Positions 1-7,807 of a stretch of DNA of 52,448 nucleotides are shown one piece after another (position 1 is the first letter of the stretch; each line of letters opens with the position of its first letter). The notes under the pieces were generated by a model. That model was not told where the DNA came from, did not search any database, and saw only the letters and a program-made list of their open reading frames with translations. Position numbers and translations under genes: made by a program. This DNA is from Oscillospiraceae bacterium (GTDB lineage: Bacteria; Bacillota; Clostridia; Oscillospirales; Ruminococcaceae): positions 1 to 52,448 of the forward strand of contig SFFJ01000021.1 in assembly GCA_004557855.1 (NCBI GenBank). The letters are read 5' to 3'.

Positions 1-175
1 TGATCGTTTAATCCATAACCCAAGCTCTCGCTTGCGTTATTACTTGTGTTTTTAAGAGTACTTTCTCTTAAAGAATTTACAAGGACTCTCCATTGACTTC
101 TCAATCAATTTCAAGTGAATGCTGTTCAATTTTCAAGGTGCGGCCGCTGCGACCCTTTCGGGTGACAGCTTTGTT
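1..175 (-). other. rRNA-type transcript leader running off the left edge
   Basis: Reading the minus strand toward base 1, this has the character of a Firmicute rRNA leader or spacer. A small ACCC-GAAA-GGGT stem is followed by CACCTTGAAAATTGAACAG, which resembles the segment that precedes 16S or 23S genes in this phylum. No mature rRNA sequence lies inside the window. Because a strong promoter sits directly upstream and no 16S precedes it, the off-edge gene is either 16S at the start of an operon or a separately transcribed 23S. The assignment is inference from sequence style. Confidence 0.5.
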
Positions 176-204
176 ATATTACCATTTTCCATCGGCAAAG
201 TCAA
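176..204 (-). promoter_or_regulatory. Strong promoter of the left-edge rRNA-like transcript
   Basis: On the minus strand TTGACT (199-204) is followed 17 bp later by TAATAT (176-181), with an A-rich stretch upstream of the -35 like an UP element. It drives transcription off the left edge into the rRNA-like leader. Confidence 0.7.
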
Positions 205-229
205 CTGGTTTTTTGCATTTTCTAAAGGA

Positions 230-266
230 AAAATCGAAAAAAATGCTCCCCCGGGCGGAGGAGCAT
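230..266 (-). terminator. Intrinsic terminator after the ABC exporter operon
   Basis: The 7-bp stem ATGCTCC/GGAGCAT (243-266) is followed on the minus strand by an uninterrupted T-run and a second T-rich stretch. It lies just downstream of the ABC permease stop codon and insulates the rRNA-like promoter. Confidence 0.75.
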
Positions 267-284
267 AAAATATGGTTCAAAAGA

Positions 285-1889
285 TCAATCTGCCTGAAGG
301 GCCGCAAAGCGAATGCTGCCGCCGCGGGCGAGATAATTCCACATGAAAATGTTGGCGGCGGTGAGCAGAACCAGACAGCCGAGGAGATACGCCACCGGCG
401 ATGCGGCAGACAGCAGCAACGCATACACCAACGAAAGCACCAGCACCACGGCCATGCTGCCGAACATACAGATCATGGTGCTCATGCTTTGCTTGATGAC
501 CGCGGTTTCATTGAGGTAATCGAAGCGGGGGAAGCGCAGATTGACCACAACGCCCAGCAGCGCCGTAAAGATATTGAAGACGGCGGTAAGCAGGATAACC
601 ATGACCAGCATGGGAACAGGCAGCCGCAGCGTGAGCCCCATCACCACCGCCGTAAGGACGGTGATCGGGATGCAAAGCAGCATTTGCAGCTTGACCTTGG
701 CGCGCAGCACCGTGGCCGCAGGGACCGGAATGGACTGTGCGATCCAAAGGTTTTTGCCCTCCAGTGAGATGGACGGTGCGGTGATGAGGTTGGTGCAGCT
801 TAACCCGCAAAGCGTGACGCATAGGATGAGACCGATCGCATCCCCCTGCCCGTTCAGGATGGGCAGCAGCTCGGTGAGGATATCTTTTTTGATGAGGATG
901 GCAACACAGGCGACCACCAGCAGGATCTCCCCCATCCATGCATTGAGCACATACATGGGATTGCCGATGAAATGCCGGAAGTCCTTTTGCAGTAATGCCG
1001 CAGAGGCGCTGCGCCGGTGCATGGCCTTTTCCTTATAGACGATGCGCTTGGCGCCCTTCTTGGCTGTGGTGATCTGCCGGAAGCTGCGGGAAAGGATGAG
1101 ATAGACCAGTTCAAATGCAGCAAGGGTGCAGACGGTGTAAAGCAGCAGATAGGTGAGATTATGCTGTGCGATGCCGACGCCGAAATAATAAGCCGGGAAG
1201 GCGTATTTTTTGAAGGCGACCGCCACCGCAGTGCCGTTGCTGATGAGGTTGGCGATGATGTCTCCCATTTTGCTGTAAAGGTAGAAATACGCCGCCAAAA
1301 AGAGGAGCGACACCACCATGATGATGACATTCTTTTTGCGCATGCGGCTGCTGATAAGGGAGATAAGCCACGCGATGAGGCAGGAAAATGCCTGGACCAT
1401 CAGGGGCAGCAGCAGGGTGCTTATCACAAAGTAGATAATGCCCAGGGGGGAGGCTCCCAGCGTCCGGTAATAGACCACCCCGGCGGGCGCCATGACCAGC
1501 AGGACATAACCGATATCCAGCGCAAGGAGTAGCAGCATACGGCTGCCCAGAATGAACTTGGGCTTGATGGGCATGGAAAGCAGCAGCTCGTTATCCTTGG
1601 CGTCAAAAAGCTGCGTCTGCGTAGCAAAGACATTGCCGATAAAGGTTAGCATGAACGACATCAGACCGGAGATGGCAAAATAGAGCCAGTCCAGTTCGAT
1701 TTGGTGCAGCGGCAGACACAGGGTGGAAAACATGCTGCCGAACATGATGAAAAAGCAGACGATGACATAGAGGAACAGCAGCGCCATACCGATGGTGCGC
1801 CCCGCCCCGCCCTTTGCCTGCCTGCGGCGGTTGCGCATAAGCGAAGCCTTGAATGAGGCGAACTGTATTTTGAGCAGCGTTTTAAGCAT
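285..1889 (-). CDS. ABC-2-type exporter permease, membrane subunit
   Basis: A 534-residue polytopic membrane protein with about ten or more hydrophobic segments and basic cytoplasmic loops (for example RMRKK and RNRRRQAK near the N-terminus). It is the expected partner of the ATPase encoded immediately upstream, together forming a homologue of the large ABC-2/exporter-type permeases of Firmicutes. The start chosen is ATG at 1889, because GGAGG lies 7 bases upstream and this ATG overlaps the last codons of the ATPase gene, implying translational coupling. The longer reading frame to 1922 would begin inside the ATPase without its own ribosome site. The exported substrate cannot be deduced. Membrane location and ABC pairing are secure; the precise family is not. 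Confidence 0.8.
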   Translation of the reverse strand: MLKTLLKIQFASFKASLMRNRRRQAKGGAGRTIGMALLFLYVIVCFFIMFGSMFSTLCLPLHQIELDWLYFAISGLMSFMLTFIGNVFATQTQLFDAKDNELLLSMPIKPKFILGSRMLLLLALDIGYVLLVMAPAGVVYYRTLGASPLGIIYFVISTLLLPLMVQAFSCLIAWLISLISSRMRKKNVIIMVVSLLFLAAYFYLYSKMGDIIANLISNGTAVAVAFKKYAFPAYYFGVGIAQHNLTYLLLYTVCTLAAFELVYLILSRSFRQITTAKKGAKRIVYKEKAMHRRSASAALLQKDFRHFIGNPMYVLNAWMGEILLVVACVAILIKKDILTELLPILNGQGDAIGLILCVTLCGLSCTNLITAPSISLEGKNLWIAQSIPVPAATVLRAKVKLQMLLCIPITVLTAVVMGLTLRLPVPMLVMVILLTAVFNIFTALLGVVVNLRFPRFDYLNETAVIKQSMSTMICMFGSMAVVLVLSLVYALLLSAASPVAYLLGCLVLLTAANIFMWNYLARGGSIRFAALQAD

Positions 1890-2595
1890 GGTCATCCTCC
1901 AGTTCCAGGAACACTTCCTCAAGCGAATCCTGCCCCTTGACCTCCTCCATCGTCCCTGAGACGATCAGCCGGCCGCCCTTGATGATGGCGACCTTGTCGC
2001 ACAGCTTCTCGGCGACCTCCAGCACATGGGTGGAAAAGAAGATGGCGGAGCCGGTATCGCACAGGCGGCGCATGATCTGCTTGAGCTCGTGAGCGGCTTT
2101 GGGGTCAAGACCGACAAACGGTTCATCCATGATAAGGAGCCTGGGCTGATGGATGAGGGCGGAAATGATGGCCAGCTTCTGCTTCATGCCGTGGGAATAG
2201 GCGGAGATGGGCTGGGCCAGATCGGCGGTGAGACCGAACCGTTCGGCGTATTCCCGGATACGGCTTTCCCGTTCCTCCTTGGTGACACCAAACACGTCGG
2301 CGACAAAATTGAGGTACTGGATGCCGTTGAGGAACTCATAAAGATCGGGGTTATCGGGCAGGTAGGCGATCTTCTTCTTGCAGCCGATGGGGTCCTCCCG
2401 AATGGAGATGCCGTCTACATAGATCTCGCCCTCCTCAAACTGCAGAATGCCGCAGCAGGATTTGATGGTGGTGGTTTTACCGGCGCCGTTGTGCCCGATA
2501 AAGCCGTAGATCTCCCCTGCCCTGATGTGCAGGCTGATATCGTCAACCGCTTTTTTCTCCCCGTATATCTTCGTCAGATGTTCGATTTTGAGCAT
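1882..2595 (-). CDS. ABC transporter ATP-binding protein
   Basis: A 237-residue nucleotide-binding subunit with all ABC ATPase motifs in order: Walker A GHNGAGKTT (34-42), a signature-like YSHGMKQ (133-139; SHGMK replaces the canonical LSGGQ, as is common in ABC-2 exporters), Walker B LLIMDEP (153-159) and the switch histidine in STH (190). ATP hydrolysis would power the permease encoded by the overlapping downstream gene. The start is ATG at 2595, with GGAGG 7 bases upstream; upstream in-frame ATGs lack a ribosome site and fall in the promoter. A 9-bp inverted repeat brackets the promoter, so the operon is probably repressor-controlled. Substrate unknown. Confidence 0.93.
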   Translation of the reverse strand: MLKIEHLTKIYGEKKAVDDISLHIRAGEIYGFIGHNGAGKTTTIKSCCGILQFEEGEIYVDGISIREDPIGCKKKIAYLPDNPDLYEFLNGIQYLNFVADVFGVTKEERESRIREYAERFGLTADLAQPISAYSHGMKQKLAIISALIHQPRLLIMDEPFVGLDPKAAHELKQIMRRLCDTGSAIFFSTHVLEVAEKLCDKVAIIKGGRLIVSGTMEEVKGQDSLEEVFLELEDDHA

Positions 2596-2631
2596 TCTGC
2601 TTCCTCCGATCGAATGATTGATTATGTACCT

Positions 2632-2677
2632 ATTCTGCACTACCGGTTTTGCGCTGTCAATGCCCGCGGTGCAGAAT
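2632..2677 (-). promoter_or_regulatory. ABC operon promoter bracketed by a 9-bp inverted repeat
   Basis: On the minus strand TTGACA is followed 17 bp later by CAGAAT. The perfect inverted repeat ATTCTGCAC/GTGCAGAAT (2632-2640 and 2669-2677, 28-bp gap) surrounds it. One arm contains the -10 hexamer and the other lies just upstream of the -35. This geometry suits a dimeric repressor or DNA looping. Confidence 0.55.
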
Positions 2678-2710
2678 TAAAAGTATCTTAATAAAAAAGA
2701 TAACGGCGGC

Positions 2711-2737
2711 AAAAGTCCCCGCCGCATGGGCAGGGAC
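2711..2737 (-). terminator. Terminator after the 2753 membrane protein gene
   Basis: GTCCC/GGGGAC stem-loop (2715-2737) followed on the minus strand by TTTT and, after a short gap, a T-rich tract. It separates this gene from the ABC operon. Confidence 0.55.
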
Positions 2738-2752
2738 TCCGATGCATTGCTT

Positions 2753-4483
2753 TTATGCTGCCGTGGCCGACGTGTCGGGGGTTTCGGGCTGCTCCGCAGG
2801 TTCTTCCGCAGGGGGTTCCTGCTCCGGGAGGTCCTTGACCCATTCGAAATCGACGGCGGTATAAATGCGGTCATCCCGCACCGAAGCCGGTTCATAGGTA
2901 ACGGTGATGCGGTCGCCCACATTCAGGAGGATCACCTTTTCGACCGCACCGGCGGAAACGGCATATACGGCGGTGAGGTCATCCAGCGTGACATAGTACA
3001 TGGTGGTTCCGTCGATCACGGCGGAGCGCAGGGCGGTGACCATGCCGCTGACGGTATCCTCATCGGCGGGGAGAACGGGCGCTTCCCCGGTATCCAGCTT
3101 ATTCTGGCGCAGCAGCTTATAGTAGTTCGCCTGACATTCCTCGACCGTGGCGCCGGTGGCTACGACCTGATACTGCTGGACATTGACCATGGCGTACATC
3201 TTTACCAGACCCGCATAGTCCTTCAGCGCCATAAAGTAGGTGGGCTGATTGCTGATATTGAGCAGCAGCGGGAAGGTGGCGGTATAATCAAGGTTCTGCA
3301 CTACGCCCTCGGCGCTGTTCATGGCGCTGAATTCCTCGGCACCGGCAATGGAATAGAAGGTGGTTTGCTTGGTGCGCTGGTTGGTGAGGATGAACCCAAT
3401 ATTGGACTCATCGCTGCCCGCAGAGGTCACGCCGGTATAGACATAGACATCGTCATCGATGGCGATGTAATTGTAGCCGGCGGTGGTGCGGGTCACATTT
3501 TTCTGCCCGAACAGGGAATTGATATACCCGCCCTGATAAATGCCGTAGTAGTCGTACTGCTCCATGATGATCTTGGCGGAATAAACGCCATCGACCCAGC
3601 TGGGGATATCGGTGTAGTATTCGCTTTCCCCGGTGACGGCATTGACCAGTACGGCGCCCTGAATATCGGTACCGCCGAACAGGCCGATGCGCTTGACGAC
3701 ACGGGGGCAGACCCAGAAGGGGGTTCCCTGCTCATCGATCTCGAAGCTCGGTTCATCAAAGATGAAGGTGGGATATTGGAACCGCAGGTGACGGTACAGA
3801 TTGCGGCTGAAGTGCTCGGCGGTGGTGTAGTGCATCCCCTCCGGCAGGCGAACCACCTCGACCTCCTGCGTGACCATATCGATGATAAGGTAGGCCGGCA
3901 GGCCCGCGCTGCGGTTATTGAGCCACTTGAAGATATCGCCGTAGCGCAGCGGGGTGACCCGAACGGGGCGTCCCTTGTAGTTGATCTGGGTGTAGTTATC
4001 GGCTACCTCAAACTGGCTGACCATATCGGCCAGCTCGCCCAGCTTGCGGTCGCCCAGCTTTTCGGCGGAGTCCCTATCCAGCATGGGGATCTGGTCAAAG
4101 GAGATCTCCTCGATCTCATCGGTAAAGCTGCCGGGCTCTACCGTCATCAGCTTGGCATAGGCGCCGCTGCGCAGAATGACGCTGGAAAGCAGGCCGCCCA
4201 CCACATAGATGACGAATACGGCGCCGATGATCACCAGCGGAACCATGCAGCTGCCCTTCAGCAGCTTCCAGAAGGTCCTGCCGTTTTCCGCCTGCCGGTA
4301 AATACCGGAGGTGATGGCGGCGGTGACGCAGTAAACGGCGGAGATAAAGAGGAAGAAGCTGTAAAATGCCGCAGAGTGAAGATTGATGGGGGGCAGCTCC
4401 ACATAGAAGTAGATAAAGCCCGCTACGATGGTAACGATGAGGTTAACGAGGATGTTTTTGCCGGAAAAGCCGGATTTGGCCAT
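2753..4483 (-). CDS. Large membrane-anchored protein of unknown function
   Basis: A 576-residue protein not recognised as a named family. The N-terminal 110 residues hold three hydrophobic segments (about 14-34, 38-58 and 82-106). The remaining ~460 residues are soluble, rich in beta-type sequence, and by topology probably face outside. The C-terminus ends in a Pro/Glu-rich tail (PEQEPPAEEPAEQPE). ATG at 4483 has GGAG upstream. The gene lies 29 bp after degV on the same strand with no terminator between, so the two are probably co-transcribed. A role in envelope function is only suggested by topology. No enzymatic motif is visible. Confidence 0.85.
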   Translation of the reverse strand: MAKSGFSGKNILVNLIVTIVAGFIYFYVELPPINLHSAAFYSFFLFISAVYCVTAAITSGIYRQAENGRTFWKLLKGSCMVPLVIIGAVFVIYVVGGLLSSVILRSGAYAKLMTVEPGSFTDEIEEISFDQIPMLDRDSAEKLGDRKLGELADMVSQFEVADNYTQINYKGRPVRVTPLRYGDIFKWLNNRSAGLPAYLIIDMVTQEVEVVRLPEGMHYTTAEHFSRNLYRHLRFQYPTFIFDEPSFEIDEQGTPFWVCPRVVKRIGLFGGTDIQGAVLVNAVTGESEYYTDIPSWVDGVYSAKIIMEQYDYYGIYQGGYINSLFGQKNVTRTTAGYNYIAIDDDVYVYTGVTSAGSDESNIGFILTNQRTKQTTFYSIAGAEEFSAMNSAEGVVQNLDYTATFPLLLNISNQPTYFMALKDYAGLVKMYAMVNVQQYQVVATGATVEECQANYYKLLRQNKLDTGEAPVLPADEDTVSGMVTALRSAVIDGTTMYYVTLDDLTAVYAVSAGAVEKVILLNVGDRITVTYEPASVRDDRIYTAVDFEWVKDLPEQEPPAEEPAEQPETPDTSATAA

Positions 4484-4512
4484 AGGTGGCGCTCCTTTCG
4501 GATTAAAAGTGA

Positions 4513-5400
4513 TCAGTGGGTGCGTTCATCGCCCCAGAAGAACAGCGCAACGGTACCGGGGCCGGTATGGCTGCCGATGGTGGTACCGATGTTATTGATC
4601 ATAACCTTGCCGTTGAGATGGGGGAACTTTTCCTCCACCAGATCGGCGACGGCACGGGCGTCATCCATACAGGCGGACATGGAGATAAAGCACTTGCCGT
4701 TATAATCGTGGCCTCCCCGGGCGTGGTTCTCCATCTCCTTGACGATCTGCTGGATCACGGCCTTTTTGCCGCGGATCTTCTGACGGGGGATGAGGTGACC
4801 CTCATCATCCATGTTCAGCAGCGGGCAGATCTTAAGCGCCGTACCGAACCAGCCTGCAGCCTTGGAGATGCGTCCGCCACGCACATAGAAGGTGAGGTCG
4901 GTGGAGAAGAACCAATGGTGCAGATGCAGACGGTTTGCTTCGGCAAAGTCACGAACCTCCTCGATGCTCTTGCCCTCATCACGCAGGTCGGCCAGCTTAT
5001 CCATTAAGAGGCCGTAGCCGGAGGAAGCGCCGAGAGAGTCAACGACCAGCACCTTGTTATCCGGGTATTTATCCGCCAGCTCCTCGGCGGCGATCCGGGC
5101 AGAATTGACCGAGCCCGAAAGACCGGAGGACAGGCTGACGTGCAGAACGTCCTTGCCCTCTTTCAGGAAGCCCTCGAAATAGGCCAGGAATTCATCGACA
5201 TTGACCTGCGAGGTCTTGGTCATCTCGCCGGCGGCCATGCGGGCGTAGAACTCATCAAACGGTATGCTCTGACCGAGGTCATCGGGATAGCTGGTATCTC
5301 CCAGCATATAATGGAAACAAATATAATGAATATTGCGGCTTTCAAAGTATTCTTTGGAGAGATCGGCAGTGGAACAACAGCTAATTACGTATTCGGACAT
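4513..5400 (-). CDS. DegV family fatty-acid-binding protein
   Basis: A 295-residue DegV-fold protein. Family hallmarks are the N-terminal strand followed by STADLS, the TSQVN motif (63-67) and SSGLSGS (91-97), which line the fatty-acid pocket in FakB-type DegV proteins. FakB proteins present fatty acids to the kinase FakA for phosphorylation and phospholipid synthesis. Whether this paralogue works with a FakA cannot be told, as no fakA is in the window. The start ATG at 5400 has AGGAGG ideally spaced. A promoter lies at 5447-5475 and the downstream membrane protein is probably in the same operon. Confidence 0.9.
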   Translation of the reverse strand: MSEYVISCCSTADLSKEYFESRNIHYICFHYMLGDTSYPDDLGQSIPFDEFYARMAAGEMTKTSQVNVDEFLAYFEGFLKEGKDVLHVSLSSGLSGSVNSARIAAEELADKYPDNKVLVVDSLGASSGYGLLMDKLADLRDEGKSIEEVRDFAEANRLHLHHWFFSTDLTFYVRGGRISKAAGWFGTALKICPLLNMDDEGHLIPRQKIRGKKAVIQQIVKEMENHARGGHDYNGKCFISMSACMDDARAVADLVEEKFPHLNGKVMINNIGTTIGSHTGPGTVALFFWGDERTH

Positions 5401-5446
5401 GAAATAACCTCCTTAATTTTCGGGCGGCGCCCGCAAATGTGATTAA

Positions 5447-5475
5447 AGTATACATAAAGTCCCCGGGAATTGCAA
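5447..5475 (-). promoter_or_regulatory. degV promoter
   Basis: Minus-strand TTGCAA (5470-5475), 17-bp spacer, TATACT (5447-5452). The early transcript contains a compact GC hairpin, CGGGC-GCC-GCCCG (5421-5433), before the ribosome site. Confidence 0.65.
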
Positions 5476-5513
5476 CCGGTTCTTCCTGAAATTAGGCTGC
5501 CTTCACATAATTT

Positions 5514-6074
5514 TCAAAGAATGAGGTCGGCGGTTTGCCGGATGGGATAGACGGAAAAGTATGCTTCCTCAAACGGGATCCAGCGGTCCCGGAACATTGG
5601 CCATACGGCTTCCCCGTTGCGCCGGGTGATGCGGCGCTGCTGCTCCTGCGGGGTGATATCGCAGAAAACGGTGAGATCGGCGTAGCGGCCGAACTGCGGG
5701 TGCAGGCTGTATGCACCCTCCACGATGATAACGGGGGCTGCGGGGATCTCCGCCGGGGCGCCGTAGTCCATCACATGGCAATCGAAGCGGCGGTAGCAAA
5801 AGGGCCTCCCCTGCCGCAAAAACGGCAGAACCTCCTCTGCAAAGCGTTCCGCATGGACATTCCCGCCGGGGGCGGCAAGACGCTGCGGCGTTCTTAATTC
5901 CGCGGGGAGAAAAAAGTCATCCATATGCACCACGGCGCCGCCCGTTTCCGCGGCAAGTGCTGCCGCCAGTGTGGTCTTTCCGGAGGCCGCCCGGCCGTCT
6001 ATGGCGATGACCCCGGCCCCGGCCGGTTTGAGCTCTTCGTAGGCCGTGATGATCCCGGTAACTGCGTTTTTCAA
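5514..6074 (-). CDS. Uridine-kinase-like P-loop nucleoside kinase
   Basis: A 186-residue P-loop protein. Walker A is GRAASGKTT near residues 27-35, followed by the HMDDFFLP stretch typical of the uridine kinase/phosphoribulokinase group, an RRFDCH segment and a Walker-B-like VIIVEGAYSL. It most likely phosphorylates a nucleoside or related small alcohol; the substrate is not certain because these short stand-alone kinases vary. The start is TTG at 6074 with GGGGAG upstream, and no ATG is available in a suitable place. Its promoter diverges from that of trkH. Confidence 0.8.
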   Translation of the reverse strand: MKNAVTGIITAYEELKPAGAGVIAIDGRAASGKTTLAAALAAETGGAVVHMDDFFLPAELRTPQRLAAPGGNVHAERFAEEVLPFLRQGRPFCYRRFDCHVMDYGAPAEIPAAPVIIVEGAYSLHPQFGRYADLTVFCDITPQEQQRRITRRNGEAVWPMFRDRWIPFEEAYFSVYPIRQTADLIL

Positions 6075-6098
6075 AGGAATTCTCCCCCTTTCCGCTAT

Positions 6099-6127
6099 AT
6101 TTTAGCATATCCGGCCATCGGTGGCAA
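6099..6127 (-). promoter_or_regulatory. Promoter of the P-loop kinase gene
   Basis: Minus-strand TTGCCA (6122-6127), 17-bp spacer, TAAAAT (6099-6104) preceded by TGC (extended -10). Confidence 0.55.
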
Positions 6128-6132
6128 ATGGA

Positions 6133-6161
6133 TTGATTGTTGCGGCGGGCCATGGTATAAT
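6133..6161 (+). promoter_or_regulatory. trkH promoter
   Basis: TTGATT (6133-6138), 17-bp spacer, consensus TATAAT (6156-6161), about 45 bp before the trkH start and back-to-back with the kinase promoter. Confidence 0.75.
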
Positions 6162-6204
6162 AGAAAATACGATTTCCAAAGCATAATGAAAAAGGATGCG
6201 GAAA

Positions 6205-7650
6205 ATGAACCACAGAATTGTATTTTCCACCACCGGGATGGTGCTGTATATTGAAGCCGCCATGATGCTGGTCCCGCTGCTGATTGCGGTGGGCTTTCGC
6301 GAGTATTCGCAGGCGCTGGCCTTTTTGGCAACGATCCTCGTTGCTGCGCTGGGCGGGTTTTTCCTGCGGCTGATCGCCCCGCCCCAACGGCAGGATATCT
6401 TCTCCAAAGAGGGCTTTGTGATCGTCGCCATGGCGTGGATTGCGCTTTCGCTGGTCGGTGCGCTGCCGTTCGTGCTCTGCGGGGCCATCCCCAGCTATGT
6501 GGACGCCCTGTTTGAGACGGTAAGCGGCTTTACCACGACCGGCGCTACCCTGCTTTCCGATGTGGAGGCGCTATCTTATTCTATCCAGTTCTGGCGCTGC
6601 TTCACCCATTGGATCGGCGGTATGGGTATCCTGGTGTTCGTCACCATTATCTCCTCCAAGGCCCCCGACCGGACCATGCATATCCTGCGGGCGGAGATGC
6701 CCGGCCCCACCATGGATAAGATCGTGCCGAGGGTGCGGGACGGCGTAAAAATACTGTACCTTATCTATATTATCCTTACCCTTCTGGAATTCGGTGCGTT
6801 TTTGCTGGCCGGGATGCCGGTTTACGATGCCATCATCCATGCCATGAGCACCGCCGGGACCGGCGGCTTCGGGATGCTGAACAGCAGTATGGCGGGTTAC
6901 AGCCCCCTGTGCCAATGGATCGTCGCCTTCTTCATGGTGCTGTTTGCCATCAACTTTAATCTGTTTTTCCTGGTCATTATGGGGCGGTGGCGCACGGCGC
7001 TGCGCAGCCATGAGCTTTGGTGCTTCCTTTCCATTATTCTGGTTGCCACCGGCATTATTGCCTGTAACATTGCCCCGCTGTACGGCGCCAAGGACGCCAT
7101 TCGCCATTCCTTCTTCCAGGTGTCCGCCATTATCTCCACCACCGGCTTTGCCTCCGCCGATTACGGCCTGTGGCCCGCCTTGAGCCAAGGGGTCATCTTC
7201 GTTCTGCTGTTTTTGGGCGGATGCTCCGGTTCGACGGCCGGCGGCCTTAAAATCAGCCGGGTGATGCTGCTGGCGCAGTCCATCCGCCGGGAGATGCAGC
7301 ATGTACTGCATCCCCGTTCCACCCGTGTGGTGCGGTTTGAGAATAAAAAGGTGGATGAGACCGTCATCAGCAGCTGCAATACCTATTTTACCCTGTATGC
7401 CGTATGCATCACCGTGATTTTCCTGCTGATCTGCTGGGAGCCCCTGGGGCTGCCCACTACCCTTTCAGCCGCCATCACCTGCTTTAATAATGTCGGGCCG
7501 GGCTTCGGGCTCATTTCTCCCAGCGGGAATTACTCGGTTTTTTCGCCCTTTTCCAAGCTGGTGCTTTCCGGCGCCATGCTGCTGGGCCGTCTGGAGATCT
7601 ATCCCCTGCTTATCGCCCTGACCCCCACCGCATGGACAAAGCGCCGCTGA
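6205..7650 (+). CDS. trkH: TrkH family potassium uptake channel subunit
   Basis: A 481-residue polytopic membrane protein of the TrkH/KtrB superfamily, which moves K+ through a pore built from four M-P-M repeats. All four selectivity-filter loops can be seen: TTTGATL, STAGTGGFG, ISTTGFAS and CFNNVGPGFG. ATG at 6205 is preferred over 6196 because the AAAGGA ribosome site then has normal spacing. The regulatory TrkA/KtrA subunit that normally gates this channel is not adjacent and must be encoded elsewhere. The gene has its own strong promoter. Confidence 0.93.
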   Translation: MNHRIVFSTTGMVLYIEAAMMLVPLLIAVGFREYSQALAFLATILVAALGGFFLRLIAPPQRQDIFSKEGFVIVAMAWIALSLVGALPFVLCGAIPSYVDALFETVSGFTTTGATLLSDVEALSYSIQFWRCFTHWIGGMGILVFVTIISSKAPDRTMHILRAEMPGPTMDKIVPRVRDGVKILYLIYIILTLLEFGAFLLAGMPVYDAIIHAMSTAGTGGFGMLNSSMAGYSPLCQWIVAFFMVLFAINFNLFFLVIMGRWRTALRSHELWCFLSIILVATGIIACNIAPLYGAKDAIRHSFFQVSAIISTTGFASADYGLWPALSQGVIFVLLFLGGCSGSTAGGLKISRVMLLAQSIRREMQHVLHPRSTRVVRFENKKVDETVISSCNTYFTLYAVCITVIFLLICWEPLGLPTTLSAAITCFNNVGPGFGLISPSGNYSVFSPFSKLVLSGAMLLGRLEIYPLLIALTPTAWTKRR

Positions 7651-7665
7651 TTTTATCCGGTTTTC

Positions 7666-7694
7666 TTGACAAACCGTCCCGTTTCGGTTATTCT
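7666..7694 (+). promoter_or_regulatory. Promoter of the NhaC-family antiporter leader
   Basis: TTGACA (7666-7671), 17-bp spacer, TATTCT (7689-7694). Transcription would begin near 7701, leaving a leader of about 105 nt that contains a terminator-like hairpin. Confidence 0.6.
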
Positions 7695-7737
7695 TTAATG
7701 CAGTAAAGCGTAAATTCGAAAATGTGAACGGAAGCCC

Positions 7738-7780
7738 ACACTCTCGTCCTTATGCAAAATGGGACGGGAGTGTTTTCGTT
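7738..7780 (+). terminator. Terminator-like hairpin between the promoter and the nhaC-type gene (possible attenuator)
   Basis: ACACTCTCGTCC pairs with GGACGGGAGTGT (one G-U) to make a 12-bp stem, followed by TTTTCGTTT. It sits downstream of a good promoter and upstream of the antiporter ribosome site, so readthrough must be regulated if the promoter is real. Alternatively it simply ends the trkH transcript. Confidence 0.65.
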
Positions 7781-7807
7781 TGCTGTGTTGACAGAAGGAG
7801 GAACAAA

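Noticed and set aside
93..767. Long plus-strand frame over the left edge and ABC permease
   Set aside because: It runs antisense to the permease, is rich in His/Gln/Arg as expected of a shadow frame, and begins in the rRNA-type leader.
2726..4705. Plus-strand 659-codon frame opposite the 2753 membrane protein
   Set aside because: Antisense shadow with low-complexity Gly/Asp/Ala composition; the minus-strand gene has a ribosome site, membrane helices and operon context.
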